A program made the translations under genes and the position numbers. Shown piece after piece: positions 11,488-22,925 of a stretch of DNA of 64,000 bases. The notes beneath the pieces are model-generated. The model was not told where the DNA came from. It was given only the letters and a program-made list of their open reading frames with translations, and made no database searches. The DNA comes from Channallabes apus (Eukaryota; Chordata; Actinopteri; Siluriformes; Clariidae). The number at the start of each line of letters is the position of its first letter. The stretch's first letter is position 1. The DNA is taken from NCBI GenBank assembly GCA_030522415.1, contig CM060105.1, positions 18,607,777 to 18,671,776 on the forward strand, in the 5' to 3' direction.

Positions 11488-11660
11488 TGGAGGCATTGTG
11501 GCTTAGAGGTTAATCTTGACGAATTGCACCTCCAGCATCCGGGTTTGAGTCCCACCTTGGGGTCTGATTTTGCATGTTCTACCTGTGCTAGAGTACTTCA
11601 GTTGCCTACCACAGTCCAAAGGCAAGCAGATTACGTTAATTGGCCAGGTTATCCAGCTCT
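11488..11660 (+). mobile_element. 3'-truncated SINE fragment, main family
   Basis: It has the promoter (GTGGCTTAGAGGTTAATCTT, box B-like GGGTTTGAGTCCC) and part of the core (CACAGTCCAAAGGCAAGCAG, ATTACGTTAATTGG). It stops before the GT region. A piece of the missing 3' half lies nearby in the opposite orientation (11705), so the pair may be one rearranged copy or two insertions. Confidence 0.75.
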
Positions 11661-11704
11661 GCACAAAAAATGTCTAAAACAAGCAAATTCTCAAATGAAT
11701 TGTG

Positions 11705-11833
11705 AACTCACTCACTCATCGTCTATACCGCTTTATCCTGTATTCAGGGAGGCGGGGGAACTGGATCCTATCCCGGAGACTTAGGACACGAGGCAGGGTA
11801 CACCCTGCACAGGGGGCCAATCCATCCCAGTGA
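11705..11833 (-). mobile_element. SINE 3'-half fragment, inverted
   Basis: Minus-strand match to the 3' half: CACTGGGATGGATTGGCC, the GTGTACCCTGCCTCGTG region, and the end GATAAAGCGGTATAGACG. No core or promoter is attached. Confidence 0.75.
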
Positions 11834-12154
11834 ATTGTAAACTTCTGTGGAATTGTTCTCAAGCCAGATTCAACAGATTTTGAAGAATAAAGGATTTACA
11901 AAATATTGATTTTGGTAAAGCCATGGCTTTGCATAAAATCTCTATTTTGATTGCCGCTAAAACAAAAATGTAAACATTGAATTTCACTTTCATCCCAATA
12001 CTTTTGGCCACAACGGGTCTCACATTTGTACTTTCTTTATTATCTACATGCTGACCGATTCACATGTGAGCCTGTATACAGTACGTGTGATGCCTAACAG
12101 AGGGAACTCTGGCGGCTCCATAGACGAAAGTGTGGAATAAAAAATGTCGATGGG

Positions 12155-12168
12155 ATCGCCATGGCAAC
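12155..12168. promoter_or_regulatory. Candidate RFX X-box
   Basis: ATCGCCATGGCAAC fits the palindromic RFX-factor site (RYYNCC AT RGNAAC type). RFX factors drive ciliary and some neuronal genes. It is a motif match only; no adjacent promoter or gene is visible. Confidence 0.35.
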
Positions 12169-13126
12169 ACTCGCTCGTCTCACGCTTCCTCATTTGACAA
12201 GGCGCTCGCACAAAATGGCAGCGTCTGCCTCGAATCGTTTTCTCACTCTCTCTCGCTCTATGTCCTCGTGGAGTTCTCCTTGCACTCCTGATATTCATGT
12301 GCTCTGTCAGCACGGACTTTGTTTCACATGCATGCGAGGTCACCATGAGCCAACCTTGTGCCTTGTATCATACCAGTAATGGGCCAATTAAATAGTAAAG
12401 CAAGGTAGTGAAAAATGTTTCTACCTGAATAGACTCTCTGTGACAGGCACAGACCGACTCTCTGCACTAAGCTTGTTTAGGGGAAGGGATGGGGGAAAAA
12501 AGTAGAGAACAAAAAATAATAAACCAGAGACATGAACACCTGTAGGACAATAACTGTCATCTCTAGAGGTATGGGTGACATGAGAATGAGTGTGTGCGCA
12601 TGCAGATGGGTTAGATGTTCCTATTCTTTTTCTCTTCAGCCTGTCCATATCTATCAGTAGTACAGAGTTGTAGATGAGGAAGATTTGTCTGAGAAACAAA
12701 ACATTGCAGCATCAGAGACATATAATAAGAGAAAGGATTGAAATGGGTGAGGAAATCTTAAGTGAAGGTAAATTAAGAACGAGACACGGAATAAAATTTA
12801 TGAACTATATGAAGCAAGCATACCTAAAAGAAATATGATCTATGACGTTGTCTCTATTTAATTTACTGTACCAACATACCAACATATTAAATTGCCGCTT
12901 TTTATAGTTTCCCTCTATTACGGTGTGTGCTTTTCATAGACACATGGGACTGCACCTTCTATCTCCAGCTCTTACTATTAATTAATTTTTCCTTATTTCT
13001 GAACCTGTTTGTTTTTTTTGTTTTTTGTCAGTCTTTTTTTTCTCTCTCTGTCAAAATCTGCCAGGTGACGACAGACGCACTGTGACTCCCAATGAGTTGC
13101 TCTGGCAACCTCCGGAACGTTCACCG

Positions 13127-13140
13127 GTAGCCATGGCAAC
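13127..13140. promoter_or_regulatory. Second candidate RFX X-box
   Basis: GTAGCCATGGCAAC is another close match to the X-box palindrome, 972 bp from the first. It lies in a locally GC-richer stretch. Confidence 0.35.
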
Positions 13141-13872
13141 GGCTGATGCCGATTACTGCGATGGAACCGGGGGTTCTGGTTATGAGTGGATGGAGGCGGA
13201 TTGGCATAACACATGTGCATGTGTGTGTGTGTAATCATGTGTGTGCATGCTGAAAATATTCTGAAAAACATTTTAGAAATACAGTCCTTTTTTGGACTCT
13301 GGCTATTGGTGCAAAATCCTTTCCATGCTTGGGGACATGGAGCGAGGACGAGTGCTGCGGGATACATTACCTTCAGGCATTTTTCCATTAATTCCACTTT
13401 TCTGAAACTAAGCATCAGGAAGGAAAATATGGGCAGTGTTCGCAAGTGTGTGAGAACACATCTAGGTCTTAAGGTTTTAAGGCCTTTTTGGTATACAAAA
13501 TTGCTATAATATTTTAATCATGCAGGTATGTGGATCTTCACCCCTAGGTGTGAATATTCCAGGATTCAAAGATCAATCGATTACTGAAGATGAATTAATG
13601 AACAAATGAATAAATGAATGAATGAATGAATGAATTAGTAACTTATTATTCTAATAAATAAAAATATATTTACAGTACGTATAATGTGCACATGTATGTG
13701 TATATACTGTGTATATATAATATTTTTTTGTATATTTCCGCCCTAAATTGCTATTTTATTTTACATTCTATCTTTAGTTTAATCATATTCTCTAGTGTAA
13801 TATTTTCATTGTATTAAAATCTGTCTATTTTAGGTCATGGACAATCATTCCACTGCACATCATACTGTGTAT

Positions 13873-14161
13873 GTCACTCACTCATCTACACTGCTTTATC
13901 CTGTATACAGGGTCGCTGGAGACTTAGTGGCACGAGGCAGGGCACACACATACAGTATACACACACACTATGGGTTATTTGAGAATGCGTATTAGTCTAA
14001 TCTGCATGTTTTTGTGACTGTGGGAGGAAACCGGAGTACTCGGGTGAGGACTCACCCAACAAGCAAACTCCATGCACACAGACCCAAGGTGGGAATCGAA
14101 CCCGGACTCTAGAGGCGCAAGACAACAGTGCTAACCACTAAGCCACTGTGCTACCTCTGGT
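13873..14161 (-). mobile_element. SINE copy, main family
   Basis: A near full-length minus-strand copy. The promoter (GTGGTTAGCACTGTTG, box B GGGTTCGATTCCC) lies at about 14085-14150, the core at 14015-14080, and the 3' end AAAGCAGTGTAGATGAGTGA at the left edge. A short TGTGTAT repeat at 13866-13872 and 14162-14168 may be its duplication. Confidence 0.85.
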
Positions 14162-16930
14162 TGTGTATATGACAAATCAAATTTTCATTTGAATAAATGA
14201 AAATGATGGAAGGAAGGAAAGAACGCACATAACATATAAAGTAATATTTGTAAAAACATGTATGTTTATCCCAATTTTGCGTGAACATTTTAAAAAAAGT
14301 AGTAGCAACCCAAGTCCTCTCAAAGGTCAAGATGTCACTGAGTTGAATGAAATCAATAGTTCATGCAATCTTACATACATTCACATTTAGTCATGCAATG
14401 ATTATACTGAGGTCATAAACTGTGTGATTCACATCAGCTTGCATCAAAATCTGCAGTGGCTTCAAGGGTCCATCAAGATTTTTAAGTCAGACTAAATAGA
14501 AAATCTATCAAGCTATTACGAATAAGCAATTAGCGCCACTGCAGCAATTGAACAGTGACCGATCTTAACTGCGGCAAAGCACTGCACTTACGTTTGCCTT
14601 ACATAGATTTTAACCAGCAACAAGAAGCAGTGCTTTTTGATCATCTGGATAATGTTGGATTGTTTTAGTGCACAGTCAGTCAAACACCAAAGGTTTAATT
14701 GATTACTCTTTCAATTTTCTCCAAGGACTGGCCAACGGCAGTGCTTTGTAACAGTCAAAGTTTTACACATTCTAGTTTTCTAGCATTTGCAATAAAAAAC
14801 AAACAGAACCTGGTGAGGAAGGCTCATACGGTCTCTTTAATATAAGTGCGCCCAAGAAAATTGTCCACGATTCAACATGTATCACACTTATACAGTATAT
14901 GCCCATCTTGAAAGCTTGAATTGAATTATGGCAGAAATGTGCAGTATTATATTTCCTCTAAAGATGCCAGTAGTCTCACCATCTTTAATGTTGATCATGT
15001 GCCTATCAGAAGGAAGTGTATATTTTTCATGCTAAAGTATGTATACATTTTTGTGCCCCTTTGTATAACTGATAATTAAGCAATATTACACTCAAAGTGC
15101 ATATTCAGTACAACAGCACTACGTTGAGTGTGATATTGCTTATACAGTATAGTACATTACAACACTTCTACAAATGCCATTTGTTGTCAATTGATCATGA
15201 TTTGATTTTGTTCCACCAAAACATATCTAGCGATTGGTGGAACTAACTAACCGTGACTTTTGGAGCTGGAGACCGACAATTAGCACTCAACACTATTAGT
15301 GTATCTCAAAGCTAAAGAGAATAAACCATGGTGGTATGAATAATCATAAAAAAACCTACAAGATTTACTTTATATTTTCACTTATTCCTCTTTAGAAGAT
15401 CTTGGATTTAATCCCAAAAAGCACTAAAGGAAAAACTAGTGCACTAGGGTGTACAATCCCTTGTTCCACACACCAAGTAGTGCCCTTAATCAAGCGTTAG
15501 AGTTGTATTTGGGATTCACCCTTGTATTAGAAGCTAGTTAGCTTTGTAGCTCATGTTAGCTGTAAACAATTAGCAATTAGACATGCATTATACACAATTG
15601 ATACCAGTGACTGGTTTTAATTGTGGGTTTTGGCAGCCAACTGCTCTCTCCGCAGTACTGCAGATACATATACGTAGTTAAATGTCCCAGTGCTGTTATG
15701 CTCTATTATCAGCACTTGTGGATCACCTCTTGTCCAATCAGATTATTTGATCAGAACTTACTGTTGTGTTGTGTAATAGGAGCTAACGTTCCTCAACATA
15801 GCACTGCTCACGTGTAGTTCTTTTAATGTAATAAAGTAGTGCATCACACCATCTAATCGTTGTAACTTTGCAACATTATTGAAGTGTGCAAAATCTACAG
15901 ATGACAGTGGAGACAAAAGGTAGTGAGGAGTGAGGGACAAGTGACCAGTGTTAAGTGAAACAAAAATGAGATGTAAAACAATCAGAGGAAGCCTCAGAAT
16001 AAGTCTAACAGCAAAGAAACAAAGAGCCAAGCAAAGATCATGGGAAAAAAGGAAGAATGGCATTAAAGTTTCAGGAATGCACATCCTTAGACTTTTCCCA
16101 AACAGCAGGGCTAAGTCTTGTTGCAATTTATTGAGTAGCCTTTTACTGGCTTAAGTCCAGACGGCATATCAGACATCTTCAGACAGACAGTTTAATGCAT
16201 TTTATGTATGGTGCGCACAATGCCTGAGGCTTTTAGCTGGGTGATGTGTGATGTTGAGTGTAGATGAGGGAGTGAAGATTCCAGGTTAAAGTCTGCCCAT
16301 GTGACTGTCAGTAAGTGAGTAAGGTAGTGTACAGTAGACCCAGCAGGTTTGACATTATGTGGGGGATTGATTGATTGTAAAAAAAATTAAATAAAATAAA
16401 AATTGGACAAGGTTCACATTTACATCTTTTTATTGTGTGTATTGTAATTTGTTGATGGACCATGTCAAAGAAAAGAAAAATTTAAGAAAGGGGACAGTAC
16501 AGCTACAGTGGACACCTTCTATTGAATGGCAGCACAAAAAAAAATAATAATACCTCTGCAAATATCTGCTGTGATAGCTCCTCAAGAGCTACATCCATAG
16601 CAGACACCTACTTTAGAGATACTGGTTAATCATTGGGTAATCTATCACTTCAGACATTCCCCTCCATAGGTTAATGTCAATACTTACCTAAGAGCAGTTC
16701 ATCAATTCAGAATGCATTAACAAAAAAAAACCCAACCAACAACCAACACAGCTTGCACATTACAGGAATTTGAGTTATGTGACCTCGGTCTGTCTACTGT
16801 GCTTCAATTTCACTTATGGATGTCAGGAAAGCCACAGACCAACACATACACACGATGGGTGTTGAATGTCTTCGAGTTTATTACAGCATAAACAACATAG
16901 ACACTTAACAGTATAGAATACTGGGCACAT
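14162..16930. other. Unique AT-rich intergenic DNA
   Basis: No recognised gene. It holds a 19-bp inverted repeat at 15077-15142 (separate entry). A 122-codon minus frame at 15758-16126 has no recognisable domain or codon bias. Confidence 0.5.
15077..15142. repeat. 19-bp inverted repeat with 28-bp loop
   Basis: Left arm TAAGCAATATTACACTCAA and right arm TTGAGTGTGATATTGCTTA pair with one mismatch. It could be the folded remnant of a small inverted-repeat transposon or part of a cruciform. No flanking duplication was identified. Confidence 0.7.
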
Positions 16931-16933
16931 ATA

Positions 16934-18551
16934 CAGTGGTGTGAAAAACTATTTGCCCCCTTCCTGATTTCTTATTCTTTTGCATGTTTGTCACACTTAA
17001 ATGTTTCTGCTCATCAAAAACCGTTAACTATTAGTCAAAGATAACATAATTGAACATAAAATGCAGTTTTTAAATGAAGGTTTACGTTATTAAGGGAGAA
17101 AAAAACTCCAAATCTACATGGCCCTGTGTGAAAAAGTGATTGCCCCCCTTGTTAAAAAATAACTTAATTGTGGTTTATCACACCTGAGTTCAATTTCTGT
17201 AGTCACCCCCAGGCCTGATTACTGCCACACCTGTTTCAATCAAGAAATCACTTAAATAGGAGCTACCTGACACAGAGAAGTAGACCAAAAGCACCTCAAA
17301 AGCTAGACATCATGCCAAGATCCAAAGAAATTCAGGAACAAATGAGAACAAAAGTAATTGAGATCTATCAGTCTGGTAAAGGTTATAAAGCCATTTCTAA
17401 AGCTTTGGGACTCCAGCGAACCACAGTGAGAGCCATTATCCACAAATGGCAAAAACATGGAACAGTGGTGAACCTTCCCAGGAGTGGCCGGCCGACCAAA
17501 ATTACCCCAAGAGCGCAGAGACAACTCATCCGAGAGGCCACAAAAGACCCCAGGACAACATCTAAAGAACTGCTTCTCACTTGTCTCAATTAAGGTCAGT
17601 GTTCACGACTCCACCATAAGAAAGAGACTGGGCAAAAACGGCCTGCATGGCAGATTTCCAAGGCGCAAACCACTTTTAAGCAAAAAGAACATTAAGGCTC
17701 GTCTCAATTTTGCTAAAAAGCATCTCAATGATTGCCAAGACTTTTGGGAAAATACCTTGTGGACCGACGAGACAAAAGTTGAACTTTTTGGAAGGTGAGT
17801 GTCCCGTTACATCTGGCGTAAAAGTAACACAGCATTTCAGAAAAAGAACATCATACCAACAGTAAAATATGGTGGTGGTAGTGTGATGGTCTGGGGTTGT
17901 TTTGCTGCTTCAGGACCTGGAAGGCTTGCTGTGATAGATGGAACCATGAATTCTACTGTCTACCAAAAAATCCTGAAGGAGAATGTCCGGCCATCTGTTC
18001 GTCAACTCAAGCTGAAGCGATCTTGGGTGCTGCAGCAGGACAATGACCCAAAACACACCAGCAAATCCACCTCTGAATGGCTGAAGGAAAACAAAATGAA
18101 GACTTTGGAGTGGCCTAGTCAAAGTCCTGACCTGAATCCTATTGAGATGTTGTGGCATGACCTTAAAAAGGTGGTTCATGCTAGAAAAACCTCAAATAAA
18201 GCTGAATTACAACAATTCTGCAAAGATGAGTGGGCCAAAATTCCTCCAGAGCGCTGTAAAAGACTCGTTGCAAGTTATCGCAAACGCTTGATTGCAGTTA
18301 TTGCTGCTAAGGGTGGCCCAACCAGTTATTAGGTTCAGGGGGCAATTACTTTTTCACACAGGGCCATGTAGGTTTGGATTTTTTTTTCTCCCTAAATAAT
18401 AAAACCCCTCATTTAAAAACTGCATTTTGTGTTTACTTGTGTTATCTTTGACTAATAATTAAATGTGTTTGATGATCAGAAACATTTTGTGTGACAAACA
18501 TGCAAAAGAATAAGAAATCAGGAGGGGGGCAAATAGTTTTTCACACCACTG
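16934..18551 (+). mobile_element. Complete Tc1-like transposon, IR/DR type
   Basis: An element of 1,618 bp, the usual size for vertebrate Tc1 transposons. It is bounded by the TA duplication at 16932-16933 and 18552-18553. Termini are CAGTGGTGTGAAAAAC and its complement. Each end has two copies of a GTGTGAAAAA-(9 nt)-CCCC repeat: an outer one (16939 and 18547) and an inner one (17125 and 18360). These make inverted repeats of over 200 bp with internal direct repeats, the arrangement described for Sleeping Beauty-type elements. The transposase inside is broken, but the ends look good enough to be moved in trans. Confidence 0.95.
17312..18332 (+). pseudogene. Tc1 transposase with frameshift and nonsense mutation
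   Basis: Cut-and-paste DDE transposase of about 340 residues. It starts MPRSKEIQEQMRTKVIEIYQ, followed by a helix-turn-helix (GYKAISKALGLQRTTVRAII), the GRP-type linker (SGRPTKIT) and a second helix-turn-helix. The catalytic triad is visible: D in WTDETKVELFG (about 17766), D in [10 protein letters not shown], and E in [11 protein letters not shown], fitting DD34E. Compared with the copy at 49947 this gene lost 2 bp near 17575 (CTGCTTCTCAC against CTGCAGGCCTCAC) and has a TGC to TGA stop at 17796-17798. The end reads AKGGPTSY then stop. It is otherwise close to that copy, so inactivation is recent. Confidence 0.93.
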
Positions 18552-18553
18552 TA

Positions 18554-20940
18554 AGTTTTTGTCCAAGTACCTTTTGTGACGTACATTTGTTCCATCAAAT
18601 TCCGGGTTCTGGGGGGAACAAAGAGAAATAACGTTCAAGAACTGTCCACCCATACAGGCTACTGTATAGAGTAGGAAGTAGCTTTATAAGGTATTAAATG
18701 AACAAAGTGAGAGAGGCATGGGAATGTTCATGCAATGTCAGAAAACCTTAACATATACTGATTTAAAATGACTGAGAGAAACGTTTTGGACACCCAGGAA
18801 TATGTGTCATTATGTCATCAGAATATCAATACTCGCATCATAAGACATACCCAGACTGTATAAATGCTCAACTGCTCAAGCCCAGTGAAATACTGAGTTA
18901 TGCCAAACACAAACTAAGTGAAACATAGCATCTTATTCTCATTATTTAATAATTGCTTAACAAACTGCTGTTTGTTTCCTTGATGCGATCCGGCTGTGTT
19001 TGTGCTTATGGTGTTTTTCTACTGTTACTATTGGCGTATGCACCCCAGCATCTTAAACTTCTGGTGCATTCTCAGCAGTTTCCCTTTTTCTTTCTTTCTT
19101 TCTTCAAGGATTCACAGTGAAGTCTGAAAACAGCTGTAGAATCCAGAATGTAATGCATGTCTGCCCTGGCCTGTCTTACACAAAGAGGAGGGGGAAGATG
19201 GCCAGATGATATATGAAAGCCTCATCATATTAATTCATGCCATATGGCTTAGAGGTCAGTGTAGCTTTAGAATCCAAGCTCAGAAGGGATCTATTGAGAG
19301 GTTTACGACATGTTTTCTCTGGACCTTGACTATCTCCTTTATCTGGGTTAAAATAAAAGCATGGCCTGAGATACAGTTAGTTCTCATTAGTGAGAAAAAC
19401 ATTGGTATTCAAATTAAAGTTAACGTATAAGTAGACTCACTAATGGGATAGCCTTCATACTGTATAATCAGTGTGTTATTGCAGTTTTTATATACAGATG
19501 AGGTTTAATTTGCTCATTTATTTCAATTGCCTGCACGAATGCATTCGAAATTTTAATACATTCTGTATTAATGGCTTGAAAGAAAGCAATCTGAAAACAA
19601 ACTGATTGGGCCTTTTAACAGAAAGAAGTGTTTGTATGGGGGGGGGGGTGCTGTCAGGAGTTGCTCTTTTGCCTTTTAGTCTTCATTTTGTTGGTTTTTA
19701 GCTCTCAACAAGATTTCAGGGTGTTCCTTATTGGGTGTCACAAAATGTAAATCAGTTGTGCCATGAATATGCAGTTTTATGGATGATTAGCATTTCTCAA
19801 CTTTTGCTAATGGGCATGAAAATTGCTAGAAGTTTATTTTGTTATTAGTTATATTAGGTATATAGTTATTTTGACTAACTAAAAGACTATTTAACTAAAA
19901 GACTTATTCACAACTTTACTCAAAGATGAATAAATGAGGCGTGTTCATAGTGTAGTGAGTACATGAATGTGAACTGTATATCTTTATACTAGGCGATGTG
20001 ATCACAATGGCTAATATAATGGGACTGCAAATTTTCTTTTGGCTGATGATGAAGCAAGAAATTGCCACCTGCGAGCTAGACATCCCTCTACCTCCCTGAC
20101 ATAAAAAAAAAAAGACAGAGACACATGTCCGGCCACCTTTCTAGCAAAGGTTAAGATAGCCAGTGAGTGTTAGACCTCACAAGGGTCACAGACATGCACT
20201 CTTCCTCTAGCAAGCATCTGACGAAAACTTCCTCCGACAGGCGCATCAATAATCCAAAGCCGCGACGCCCTTGCCTTCACTCCGGATCTGCTCAAACTGG
20301 GCTCCTGCACCATGCCGGTGAAGATGAGGCAATGAAACGATGGGAGGCAAAACAGAAGACGCCATTACAAAAATCAAAAAGATAAACCGAAATCTCAAAG
20401 GGCAGCCTGCAATAAATGTCACTCCACATCAGGAGAAGTGGGTTCATATAGCGAACACTGGCACCAGAGAACCGAAACATGGAGGCACAATCTCCTTCTA
20501 GTCCCAGACTAACCTTCATTAAAGAGGACAGGATGGATGTGGGAGAAGATATTCACAATCAGAACCATTGTATAGTAGGAATTGCAAAATACCAGTATGT
20601 CCGTGACCCTGATAAAACTGTTATGAAATTTCCCTGCCTCATATTATACCGTCCTTCATCTGGTGTGAACGTGAACGAAGATCTGATAACTCGCCAGCCA
20701 GGATAAATAAATTAGCAATGGCTACAGATTGCTATTAGCATCCGCCGTGCTATAAACATGACTGAAATTGGTTGACGGCAGATGACCTAAATTGAAACGA
20801 GATCCCTTCTGCCTTATGGTACTGATCAATATCTGTCATGGCAGAATGTTTTCCACTGAGAGCTGTCTCAATTATTCTGACACTGGCTCAATTTTTGTGA
20901 CATTATACGTAGCAGCCTGGCAATTTGCAAAATCAGGTGT
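18554..20940. other. Unique intergenic DNA
   Basis: It contains a G run near 19640-19650 and CTTT repeats near 19088. Frames at 20167-20385 and 20479-20706 are open but show no known domain, no splice context and no clear bias, so they are not called as genes. Confidence 0.5.
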
Positions 20941-21480
20941 GAAGAGAGAAACTGGTAGAAAAAGAGAAAGCGTGCGAGAGAGAGAGAGAGAAAGATGGAA
21001 ATAGTCTGAATAGTCTGACAGAGAGATAGATGAGCAAGTCCAGGCTCTACGTTGTGCAGAACGATGTCTTGTTGTCATGGTAGCGACATCTTGCTCGTTT
21101 CCCTGGGAACAGCGATTCAAATCCTCCCGAACTGAATCCTGTTGCAGCTTGACTTAGCCCCCCTAGGGGAAAAAAAATACGAGGAAGAAAGGGATTGAGA
21201 TAAATAAAAAAATGGAGGAAAAGAAATGTGGACCTCCAGCACAGTAAGCGCCCTGGCAATGGTCTGGGGTATGTTTGTGCCGTACACACGTCATTGATCC
21301 GTTTGTGAAGTGCACCCTTCATATGTGGAGCATCCAGAGCTCAAAGAACCAGGCATTGGTAATTAGGCTTGCCTGCAGCACTCTACACAAGCATTGAGCC
21401 CAGTGCACATCTTCACTTGCTCATATCCATATTCATATGCACCAGAGAGGCCTCCCAGCCAACCCAGTCGCAGACATTTT
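20941..21480. other. AG-rich patch and unannotated unique DNA
   Basis: An interrupted AG tract lies near 20970-20993. The rest shows no gene or repeat I can support. Confidence 0.5.
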
Positions 21481-21810
21481 GGTCCATGGGGCATTATTTA
21501 ATCAGGCGTGCATCATAATTAATTCACAAATGAGCGCTTCTTTATCTTGGTTTCTATTAATCTGATAATCTGCTAGTACACGTCAAAAGACAATGTTTTA
21601 CATGGCCACTGTCTCGGCAGAACAGGAGATTCATGACGCAGGAATGAAACAGGATGCTAATTAATTAGTTAGGTAATTGAATCTAACTCTGATTAAGAAA
21701 CAATAAGAAAGGTCCATTATCTGGCTTTTAATTAGAAGCCAGTTTGAATTGGCGAATACATGATAAAATGTGAGAAAATTAATCCATATTAGCTTTCCAT
21801 TAAAAAGAAA
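21470..21810. other. Possible conserved non-coding element
   Basis: Complex, low-repeat sequence rich in TAATTA-type homeodomain core sites (TAATTAATTC, CTAATTAATTAG, TTTTAATTAG). It has the texture of vertebrate developmental enhancers. Only cross-species conservation could establish this. Confidence 0.25.
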
Positions 21811-21939
21811 CTTCTATTCGAGACTACTTGCCCTGTGACGTCAGTAGGTTCAGGGGCATCCAGGATTATGGATATTATTTTATTCTGTTAGAAGGGGACA
21901 TGGGAATTCCTGAGAATTTATGCAAGACAGACGAGTCCT

Positions 21940-22560
21940 CATCATCTCCTACATCTGTTTTATACCCTCATGTTCCATACTCATTTTTCATCCTTCCTTC
22001 AGCACAAGTACCAAACCCTGTCCTACAAGTCCACCTTCTGTTCCGCTTCCCCTTTTCCTGCCAATACAACACCTCCTGTCCCTGCTTGATCACGTTTACA
22101 CACCCTTTCAGGCACTTCTCCAGCATTTAGCCCTCATTGCTATTGATTTGAAAGACATATCCTGTCCCCGGTCCTCTTCCCAGTCAGTTTTACAACCCCA
22201 TTTCCATGCTATCCTTCATTAGCACAGGTACTTAGCCCTGTCCATGTATCCAAATTTTCTTTTTCAGCATTTTCTGAAAATGTCCCTTGTTTCCCATTCC
22301 CCATACAGTGTCCATAAGACTACTCCTTCCCTATTCTCCATTCATCAAACTCTACCTTGAGCCACCATTTAATCTTCATTATTGTCTAACTTAAACCCAG
22401 TGTCTGTTCCCCTTCCCATTTCTTGGCCATTTGTCATGTCCTTCCTGTCCCTTCTTTAGAGACACAGGCTTTTCCAGATCTACCTCCTTAGGTTCCTATC
22501 CCCTACTCACAATCCTACTCCAAAGTCCATGCTTTATCTTCTTTCCTATTCATCTCAAAG
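21940..22560 (+). repeat. Pyrimidine-rich, strand-asymmetric tract
   Basis: The plus strand is strongly C/T-rich for about 600 bp, with recurring CCTGTCC and AGCAC.AGTAC words, suggesting decayed tandem duplication. Open frames across it (21828-22222) come from this composition, as their Pro/Ser/Phe-rich content shows. Confidence 0.5.
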
Positions 22561-22599
22561 TCAAAGTGGCTTTTATTCACAGTTCACCCATATACACAT

Positions 22600-22925
22600 G
22601 TACCTATACATGCACATCCATTCATCCTTCCATCTATGAACCTCTGTAGTTTAACTAGGGACCCTGGACACCAATGGTGACCCATTTTGTACGACTGTGG
22701 TAGGACCTCTGGTCAACATTCACGCAGGCATTCACATGCACATTCACACACTACGGGCAATTTGGGAATGCCAGTTCCCCTAATCTGCATGTCTTTGGAC
22801 TATGGGATGAAACCGGAGAACCCGGAGGAAACCCAAAAAACAGGAGGAGAACATTCAAACCCCATGCACACAACAAACCCGGTGCAAGGCAACAGTGCTA
22901 ACCATTAAACCGGCATGCATCCACA
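22600..22925 (-). mobile_element. SINE copy with GGAT-type 3' end
   Basis: On the minus strand the promoter remnant (GGTTTAATGGTTAGCACTGT) lies near 22890-22915 and the core near 22790-22850. The alternative 3' end (CCACAGTCGTACAAAATGGG and CTACAGAGGTTC) lies at 22640-22700. CATCCATTCATCC at the outer edge is the simple-repeat tail. Confidence 0.78.

Larger units (their letters stand above)
11835..13865. other. Mostly unique DNA with two X-box-like sites
   Basis: The part at 12100-12350 is relatively GC- and CpG-rich and carries an X-box-like palindrome. A second such palindrome lies at 13127. A pyrimidine tract ending in CCAG at about 13064 precedes an open stretch to 13205, but no donor or domain supports an exon. 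AATG repeats lie near 13606-13635. Confidence 0.45.

Noticed and set aside
13050..13205. Coding exon after a pyrimidine tract
   Set aside because: The open stretch ends in a GT microsatellite without a convincing donor, and the peptide has no recognisable domain.
21828..22222. Overlapping 100-codon frames
   Set aside because: They result from the pyrimidine-rich composition (few TAA/TAG/TGA on the plus strand).
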